This document shows positions 53,521-61,418 of a stretch of DNA of 64,000 nucleotides, one piece after another (positions within the stretch are counted from its first letter, which is position 1; each line of letters begins with the position of its first letter). Below the pieces are notes generated by a model. It was not told the DNA's origin. It made no database searches and worked only from the letters and a program-made list of their open reading frames with translations. This DNA is from Blepharisma stoltei (taxonomy: Eukaryota; Ciliophora; Heterotrichea; Heterotrichida; Blepharismidae). Both the position numbers and the translations under genes were made by a program. The stretch lies in the NCBI GenBank assembly GCA_914767885.1, contig CAJZBQ010000058.1:1065501-1129500 (forward strand), given 5' to 3'.

Positions 53521-54109
53521 TATTATATCAAATAGCTGCTTTTTTAAATTATCTGTCAAAAAATTTTAGATGTGCGATCATTTATTTCTTGGCTCACTTG
53601 ATTAAAATGCAACCTTACAGAACTTTTGTATTTTTTATTGAGGTAGATCACAAGTAATCGTTTTAAATGAATAGATCCACATCAATTAAAGAGGAGAATT
53701 TTTAATAAGATTATCATAACACTCTGAATTAGATAATCATTTCCATGCAATATTTATAGATCTACTTTAATTGTCATTTTTTCCTAATTTTCTATCAAGC
53801 ATCTTAAAATTTTTGTTTATTAAAAGAAGATTCATCATATATCAATTATAATTAATTAATCTAAGAATTAGAAATTTATCAATTTGTTTAGGCGATAACT
53901 TATTGGCATATTTTATTAAATTGATAAGAATCAATCTGCATATCTTAGTTTATTAGAAAAACTATTATACATAAAATATGGAGATAAAAATTGTATCTAA
54001 TAAATAGCAACCGTTAGGAAAGAGTTAAAATTAAAATCAAAATTAATAGATGTTTTAAATGACGATCCACCAAATTTGTTAAAAAGTCTCACATCAAGCA
54101 TTTTCAAAA

Positions 54110-54590
54110 ATTTACTCCCGCCTTTTAAATTGGGACAACACATCACATTTTTGGGTACTTTAGTCCGTTTTAAATTGGAACAAAATTTGTTTTCAATAGG
54201 AAAATTTATCGATGAAAGTGCCGATTTTTTTAAAATTCGTTTGGAATAATTTAATGACAAAATTCAAATGGAACGTTATTTTAAACAATACTTGCACTGA
54301 ATTGGTTAATGTTTGTAATTTAAAGTAAATTCAAATTCAAATTATTGTGCTCAATTTTATTTTTCTAAGATTTTAAATTTTTTTTTAGAGAATAAATGTT
54401 TTTAACAACATAATTAAATCCTTTAAATTGGAGCAGGGTTTTTTTGTTCCATTTTAGAAGTATAGTTAGTTAATATTTTTAGGTAATCAACTTAGCTGAT
54501 CCAATAATGAGCAAATAATTAATATTTAATGCTAAGCAATCCCACTTCCCCTTTAAATTTGAACAAAATATTCATTGAAGGGTTTTTATT
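54110..54590. mobile_element. Degraded MITE-B remains
   Basis: Several worn MITE-B termini: ACTCCCGCCTTTTAAATTGG, CCGTTTTAAATTGGAAC, TTTAAATTGGAGCAGG and CCCCTTTAAATTTGAAC. Probably one or two old elements. Confidence 0.55.
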
Positions 54591-54864
54591 TTTTTATAAG
54601 ATTTTATATTAAATTCTTTTTATAAAAAAATATAATTGAACGCAATATTTTTGAATTTAAATTTATTTTTATAAAGGATTAACTAGAAAAAATTAATCAA
54701 TTAGTGCGTAAAGTGTGTTAAATCATGATCTACTTGCACTTCTTCCATTAAATTAGGCCAAAATCTCTATATAAAATTAATATTTTAGCATAAATTTACA
54801 CTTTAAAACAGAGAAGTGAAAATAATTTAAAGATGGAAAGTCAGCAATTCCAACGGGAGAAGAA

Positions 54865-55148
54865 ATGAAAAAGCTGAAAAGTATGTTTTTTGAAAAGAAT
54901 TCGTTGTTCCAAGATCAATTTTACCTCTAAAAAACTCGAAATTTCACGAATTGTGCGGATGTCGCATGATTGTAAAACTTAGCCCAAAAGATGAGAATAC
55001 CAAAATATCATTTTATAAGCGGTCAGCTGAACCAATCAATGCTAATGAGTTTAATTATGAGGAAAGCACATCTAAAATGCTTAAAATTGATGAAATCGCT
55101 CATCTCTCACCTCCAGAGAGCCCAGAAGGCTACATATTCGAATCCTAA
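54865..55148 (+). CDS. Small protein, unknown, with probable 17-nt intron
   Basis: Proposed 88 aa: MKKLKKFVVPRSILPLKNSK, then CGCRMIVKLSPKDENTKISF, ending HLSPPESPEGYIFES. The intron 54881-54897 (GTATGTTTTTTGAAAAG) is GT...AG but 17 nt, longer than the others. An upstream ATG at 54833 would need a different splice. No family was recognised. The Ser/Pro end may carry phosphosites. Confidence 0.55.
54881..54897 (+). other. Probable 17-nt intron
   Basis: GT...AG. Removal links the ATG at 54865 in frame to the long open part; it is otherwise unverified. Confidence 0.45.
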
Positions 55149-55201
55149 TTGATTGTATGGATAAAAACATTAATTAAGTCTCAACTATTGCATGGAAATT
55201 C

Positions 55202-57256
55202 TTAACTTTGGCTTAATTTAAGTTTCAGCTGCTCCAAGAGTTCAGCCTGCTGTGATTCTGTCATTCGCATCACCTGTGCCATCATATAAGCTACGCTTGG
55301 AGCTTGCTTAATTACAATTGACTGCACCCACACGCAGGTAAACATTCCCATCATGAGTTGGCAATCCATTCTGTCTGTCATTCCACCATGTCCTGGTATC
55401 GAGTTTCCAAAGTCCTTTATATGAAAAGCTCTCTTCACTCCCGAAGCGAAAAATCCTCCAAAAGGAGCGATGAAGCCTGCGAAAAATCCCAAAACCATTG
55501 AGTGGACTTCTAAGCTTGTAACATTCACATAAGGCAGCCCAATGTAACTGAAAATCCACGGCAACTCTCTAACTTTTCTTATTAAAAGCTCTCCAGTGTC
55601 ACAGTGCAAAGAGGTGAAAGGTGTAAGCGTGAACGAGCTTTGAGGGCACACCATGTACTCGAATTGTGCCAAAAAGTGAGAGAACTATGTTAAAATTACG
55701 AAATAAGCCCACACTATTGTTGAAATCAAACCGCCTATGAAGCCTTCCCATGTTTTGTTTGGAGATAGTTTGATCAAAGGCGTTCTTCCCAAAAAGACTC
55801 CAAATATATAAGCAAAACAGTCATTTGTGATGACCAGTGAGGCAGGAAGCAAGAACCAAATCAGCCCATTGTAAGCGTTGATTATAACAGTTGTGCCTTG
55901 TGTAACCACAAGCATGCAGGTAATGTGTGTCCATCCAAAAATCCTAAACTGGTATAGAAATTGCCCGAGGATGGCGCTATATTGCGCCATCCTCGGGCAA
56001 TTGGAGACACGGCTCCATAAATTAAAATATGGCGTCTTCGTCTGGGTATGGCCTCCCGGCCATACAGCCTCGACTCATATTTTAATTATATCCGGCAAGG
56101 TTTTACCATTTCAGAGATGGACTGCAATGCTAGGTAAGCAATTCTGGTAGCTTTCAGAGCCTAGCCCTAGTCTGTTCTCAGAGGTGGATTTTTCCTCGTG
56201 GGAAAGGAAGGTGTAGGGTTGGAAAGGGGAAGCTCAGCAAAGTCCTCTGGACCATTCGGGCAACTCCCTAGCGTGAAACTGGGCGTTACGTCCAGGCTTT
56301 GCATTTTTCCTTTTTGCCGATAGCCGACCAGAAAAATCCATTTTTTTGGGTTTTTCGGAAAAGCAACCCATGTAACAAGCAAGTAGCTCATCCATGAGCC
56401 GTCGAAGACGTGGACATTTGCCCTAGAAGCACCCTTGGTGATCGAAGCGAGACTGTCTCCAGCAGCCTGGTGGGCCCGATGCGACGAAAGGCGAGTGATA
56501 AACCTGGAGTTGTAACCCCGTAGTGGACGTTAAGCGATATAAATACATAAGATAAGATAAGGAGACACGGCTCCACACGGGAATTGTGTTCCACGTGTGG
56601 AGCCATTTTTCCACGTGGGAAAATGTGGATTCCACACGTGGAAAAATGGCTCCACACGTGGAATACGGTTCCCGTGTGGAGCCAATTTTCGCTTGCCCTA
56701 GGATGGCGCCATATAGCGCCATCCTAGGGCAAATCCTATATCTATACTGCCCTTTCCTCAGCGAGATTACAAAAAGGCAAATTCCTATAACATACATGAT
56801 AAAGCTGAGTAAGTAGCTGTAATTGTAGACAAACTAACTAGGAATTACTGCAACTGCATCGTATTCGTGCAAAAATCCGCGGTCCTTGAGGAACATTGCT
56901 GTTACGAAGATTTCAGTCAGAACAAAAAAGTATCAATTAATTACAAAGAAAAAGGGCAATTTTTGGTCTCTGTGCTCATCTCTCTTTAAAGAAATGATTT
57001 CTTTAAAAATGCACGTGTTGATGAAAAGGACTAGTAAGCAGCAATAGAAGTGCCCTGCAGCCACGATCAATAAGAAGCTGCCGATCATAATAAAAGTTGT
57101 GATTGTTCGGGTCTTGAAACTTGAGAGTCTTGCACTTAATGGGGCTCTGATTTTAGTCACAGGAGCATCTGATTCAGAAGTTTGAGAGTCACTTGCGTAT
57201 TTCATTTTGTTTGCAGGCTGCCGTGGAGGCTGGGCATCAGACATCTTATCTTTCAT
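55202..57256 (-). CDS. CDP-diacylglycerol synthase (phosphatidate cytidylyltransferase)
   Basis: 410 aa after removing two 15-nt introns and a 792-bp composite IES. It makes CDP-diacylglycerol from CTP and phosphatidate in the ER membrane, the step feeding phosphatidylinositol and cardiolipin synthesis. Diagnostic sequence: LIWFLLPASLVITNDCFAYI, GRTPLIKLSPNKTWEGFIGG, FGGFFASGVKRAFHIKDFGN, then SIPGHGGMTDRMDCQLMMG, the CdsA signature with its catalytic Asp residues. About eight membrane segments. The N-terminus is Ser/Pro/Lys-rich and cytosolic. One UGA is read as Trp (VINWYFFVLTEI). The IES join reads GQYRYRIFGWTHITCMLVVT. Length is close to animal and plant CDS enzymes. Confidence 0.96.
55685..55699 (-). 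other. 15-nt intron, GTAATTTTAACATAG
   Basis: Removal deletes an in-frame UAG and gives VWAYFFSHFLAQFEYMVCPQ. Confidence 0.88.
55947..56738. mobile_element. Composite IES, 792 bp: palindrome-ended element with a SINE-like insert inside
   Basis: The 8-bp repeat AAATCCTA stands at 55939-55946 and 56731-56738 and contains TA. Each end is a perfect hairpin (GCCCGAGGATGGCGC pairing with GCGCCATCCTCGGGC; GCCCTAGGATGGCGC pairing with its inverse). Bases 56576-56690 are a dense cluster of CCACGTGTGGAGCC-type palindromes, similar in style to the fold-back IES at 6220. Confidence 0.88.
56018..56575 (+). mobile_element. SINE-like insert, 543 bp, with perfect 15-bp target duplication
   Basis: GGAGACACGGCTCCA stands at 56003-56017 and 56561-56575. 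The body is GC-rich and the 3' end is a tail ATACATAAGATAAGATAA, as expected of LINE-mobilised copies. It has no inverted ends. It sits within the palindromic element, so it is the younger of the two. Confidence 0.9.
56834..56848 (-). other. 15-nt intron, GTAATTCCTAGTTAG
   Basis: Removal deletes an in-frame UAG and gives HEYDAVAFVYNYSYLLSFIM. Confidence 0.85.
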
Positions 57257-57845
57257 AATATGTTATTACAATTATATTAAAAATAGGAAGATTTCATAGT
57301 TTTTGCTGATAAGGGAAATGACTATTCTGGCATCAAAAATATATAGTGAGGTAGAGACATTGATTTTGGCTTTAATTAGTTATATTAATGCAGCACTAAT
57401 TTAGCCAAGTTTTGATAACTACTGCTTCGTTTAGTATTCACTGCGAAAAGAAATTTAATCACTTAATTGCTGATTTCGCTTTATAAATAAGACTTATAAT
57501 CAGCTATATCATAATAGAATGCTGATGACGTCATGCTTCACGAGCTCTTAGATTTTTATGTATGTAAGTTCAATATGAATAAATTCATTCTCAATGCTTC
57601 AATTTTCAACTTTTTATACTCAAAACTTTTACTCAAAAGTTCAGTAATAGCAATATCATCTTCCTCAAAAAAAGGATTAGAGTTAATTAAATAGCTCTCT
57701 CTAGTTATTTAAATAGTTTAAATTAATCTTATTTTTCAAATCAGTAATTTGATATTGCTTCCCATTTTTATGGCAATTAAAGAACACTGGATTAATATAA
57801 TAATTCAAAAATACTCTTTAAAATTCTCATTTCTGATATTTAGAT
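57257..57845. other. Intergenic between divergent genes, nothing recognised
   Basis: About 590 bp of AT-rich DNA upstream of both neighbours. No motif can be named. Confidence 0.5.
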
Positions 57846-60694
57846 ATGATAGGATTTAATATGATGGATGAGAATCGAACTTCCTCTGAAAACACTGCAC
57901 CCCAATTTCGACGGCACTCTAAAAGGCGATTCACCGAAACCAACGCTGGCCATTTTGAGGCAGAAGCCATCAAAAAGACTTTGAATTCTTTACCCAAACT
58001 TCCGGATGGCCAAAGGCTTGGCATTTATAGCCTTTTCGCAGTCTACGCCAACACCAGTGATATTAATCTGAATATTCCAAACACCCTAATAAGGATCGAT
58101 AACGAATCGACGTATTTGCTTACTCCCCCCCCCCCCCCCTCCGTGAGCGAACAAAAAAATTTTGTTCACTCACGGAGGGGGGGTTAATTTTTTTTTTTTA
58201 AAAAAATTTTTTATATATAAATTTTATAAAAAAAATATTTTTTTCGAAATTTAAAAAAATCCTAATTTGCAAAAATTGGGAAGCAAATATTAATTTAATT
58301 TGCAAAATTTATGTTTTAAAACGCAATTTGTTTAAAATTAAACAGAATTAGCTCTAGATTTCATTATACTAATTATCACTTATATATCAAAATTTTTTTC
58401 CATTAAAAATTTTTTCTATTAAAAAAATTTTTGTTCACTCACGGAGGGTGGGTTTTTGGTCAAAAAATGGCGATTTTTCTAATGGTTTTGTTCGCTCACG
58501 GAGGGGGGGGGGGGGGGGAGTTAGAACTAACGACTCTGGAAAAATTGTGTCTCGCTCTTGCAACGATGACGATTTCTTTCATTTCTTACAGACGAAGAGA
58601 GCTTCAACTTTCTTCTACAAAACTCTTTACAAAGAAAGCATGGTCTTTAATTCCAAAAGCAGCGCAGAAGTCTTTTGAAAATCATCCAAGGACTGGCCAG
58701 CTCTTATTCAGTCTTGCATTCAATGCAAAACGAAGCCCAATTCAATTACAAGAGCACTCTGAAGGGCTGGCATGAAAACTAAATACTACACAATTATTAA
58801 TCGCCAACAGCAGACTGAGCCGAAAACCCCAAGAAAATGCACGATGCCAAGCATGTACCATAGTAGAAAAAGTCAAGTAGATTTTAAGTACACAAACATG
58901 ATCCTCAAGACCTCCCGATCGATGAACAACCCTTACAAAGTCAACCTGACGTCTCGAAAGAGTCTTGAAAAGGTAAAGATTGAAAAAGCTGGCACTTTGA
59001 AAAACAGGGAAAAGCCTGCGCCTGATCCTCAAGAGCCGACTGAAAAGCCGAATGAATTGATAGTGAACACAAGAGCCCCAGAAAGTCTTTTCGTGGTTGA
59101 AGATCCTCTCAAGGAAAACGACCTCGAGCAACTGGTAAATGAATTAATTGATTTTTTGAATATCAATATTTATCGAGACCAAAAGCTGATTGGGATTGTT
59201 CTTGATTTTATCCGCGATCAAGATGAAAATTGGTTTCTATTAGATTGCAAGGAAATTTCAGCGGTCAATAATTATATTGCCACAAAAGGCAAAAGAAAAG
59301 CACAGATGATTGGGCAGGAATCGAGAACGAGGCTAAGTATAGACACCACGAAGCTGAAATTCAAAAATCTTAAGACCGGGGTGGATGAAGACATTGATGA
59401 AAAGCAGGCCTGCCCGTTTGTAATCAGATCTCCACCTCCACCGCCATCTTCAGGCTTGATCAAAAAATCAACGCAAGATTTAATGGAGCATTGAAATAAA
59501 GTCAACCAAAAACTTGAGACAGTGCTCAATAAGAAGCCTTCAAATAAGTTTAGCAATGCTAGCGTCCAAGAGCAGAGCATTAAAGCTTATCAAGCAAGAT
59601 TCAATTTAAAAAATGGGCTTTTAGATGTCAGTGAGCAGTCAAGTTCTAATGATATATCACCTCCACAACTGTCTCCACCCACTTCGAACTCATTGTGATC
59701 TGATGATAACTTAAGTTATGTATTGTGAGGCTATTAGCAGATAGACCACTAGCCTGTCTATTAGGATTAAACCCACATAACTTAAGGATTATTTCTCTAA
59801 GCCCAGAGCCATCTCTTGTGAATGCCCCGCTAGCCCTGATAAGCAAAGACTAAGTGGCCACAAAACCTGTGTAATCAGTCTGGCCAGGGAAAAACATCGA
59901 GGAAGAAACAAAGACTCCCTCTTTCGCAGGCATTCCCAAACTTGAAGACCTGCTTCAAAAGCGGCAGAGGCACTATTTTCAGCTTCATTGGAAGAGTTCT
60001 ACCTGCTCCATAGTGTGCATCTCAGCGCCGACATCACTATTTTATTTCAATCTGATGATAAGGACGAACACATCAATAAATGCCTGTATAATGTTTTACT
60101 CTCTCAATTTAAAATTAAAGTTTTCTTTTGCTTTTAATGGAGTATAATTAAAATAAATTATCTACAGTCTCTTTAGAATAAACAGAGAAAAATAAACTAT
60201 TTCAGTTAAGCTAAAGACTAATGAAAAAATTTTATACTTTCAAAAGAAAGAAATGATAGATTTCACTCTATAATAAATAGAGAGAGCTAGAAAAATTCGA
60301 AGAAATGAATATGAACGCTGAGCTATTGAAGGTGAGGCAGCAAAATTTAATTCGCAAATATGGAGGAGAAGATTTTTGGACAAGATTTATTGACAGCTTA
60401 TATAAGAAAATCATGTCTACTGACTGCCCGCTTAAAAAGTATTTTTTGAGCTCAAGCCTGACAATGATAACAAATGGGATGCATAAGGTCTTCAATGGCT
60501 GCGCAAGCTTGCAATTTAGAAGAAAAATAAAAGCTGCACATCAAAATATGGGAATTCAAGAGAGTGAATTTTTGACCTACTCTAGCCTCTTTGAAGAAAC
60601 ACTCAATGAGTTCAATATTGAAGAATGCGACAAAGAGATGATTGTTTCACAAATAAGGATGATGAAAACATTGGTATGCCAGCAGCCAACATAA
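57846..60694 (+). CDS. Novel protein with C-terminal truncated-globin-like domain, copy A
   Basis: 634 aa after removing three IESs (401, 353 and 190 bp). The N-terminal ~170 residues (SLPKLPDGQRLGIYSLFAVY; DWPALIQSCIQCKTKPNSIT; MKTKYYTIINRQQ) are conserved in copy B but unrecognised. The middle has FKYTNMILKTSRS and a helical module (FLNINIYRDQKLIGIVLDFI) followed by CPFVIRSPPPPPSS. The last ~125 residues resemble truncated haemoglobin: IRKYGGEDFWTRFIDSLYKK, LKKYFLSSSLTMITNGMHKV, then KAAHQNMGI, which matches the proximal-His motif HxxxGI. Haem binding is inferred. UGA-Trp codons at 58677 and 58769 align with UGG in copy B. Confidence 0.88.
58123..58523. mobile_element. IES, 401 bp, MITE-A
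   Basis: TA at 58121-58122 and 58522-58523. The terminal C/G runs are the longest in the window (about 14 and 17). Excision gives YLLRTNDSGKIVSRSCND, aligned to YLLKTDENGTIVSRACSD in copy B, which has no insert. Confidence 0.96.
59710..60062. mobile_element. SINE-like IES, 353 bp, 12-bp target duplication
   Basis: ATCTGATGATAA at 59698-59709 and 60051-60062. Its first ~75 bp end in an inverse of its start (AACTTAAGTTATGT / ACATAACTTAA). Removal gives LWSDDKDEHINKC, aligned to LWTDENNDHINRC in copy B. Confidence 0.92.
60100..60289. other. IES, 190 bp
   Basis: TA at 60098-60099 and 60288-60289, with short inverted ends (TACTCTCTC, and inverted TAGCTCTCTC). Removal gives CLYNVLEKFEEMNMN, aligned residue for residue to CFTDAIGRIEEMNMN in copy B. 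Confidence 0.93.
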
Positions 60695-61418
60695 AAATAA
60701 TAGCTAGTCTATATTAATTTAATTAATACAATTTAAAGTACTTTCGTTATAAGAAAAAGAATACTATGATATATCTTTAAGGTTTAAATAAAATCTTTTG
60801 TTTAAATTGATATCAATTGATTATTAACCCAGTAGCCTGTAGACAATTATTACATAAAATATGAAATTTTCCATCATAGAATCTAAAAGAAAAGCTATTA
60901 GTTTTAATCCAATTCAGAGCTGGATCTAGCTCAGCATTTATCTGCTGATTAAGATCCATTCTTGAAGACTTATGAGGCCTACTTAATCGAGTGAAGCATG
61001 CAAGCAAGCAAGCAATATATAATCCATAAGAGCATGCACAGTCCATTCAAAATACAATGTTTCTCATTCAACCTACCATAATTTTAAGAATTGGAAATCT
61101 TATAAATCCAATGAATCTTTTGAATTTATATAGATTTTGAGCAGAACTTAGTTCTTAGGCAGTGAAAGCCATCATTTTATAAAAATTAAATCAATGCTGA
61201 TTAAATATATCAATAGTTAGTCAAATTAAATAATTATGAAATATTTTGCAAAGATGTTGAATAATTATTATTGTTAACTTAATTTAATTTCCTTAATAAC
61301 TTTCAATCAAATAGCAGACCACACAATTTAACGAGTTATGAGGAGGAAATTTAAATGTTATATAAGATAGGATTTCATATTTCTGATGGTCTTGGATAAA
61401 TAAAATATCCAAAATTAC
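60695..61418. other. Intergenic, AT-rich
   Basis: About 720 bp between the paralogues. The minus-strand ORF at 60813-61046 has no protein-like features I trust. No MITE or repeat end was seen. Confidence 0.5.

Noticed and set aside
56388-56816. Overlapping ORFs in the palindrome cluster (HVEKWLHTWNTIPVWS-like)
   Set aside because: All frames stay open because of the palindromic GC-rich repeats; the same words occur on both strands.
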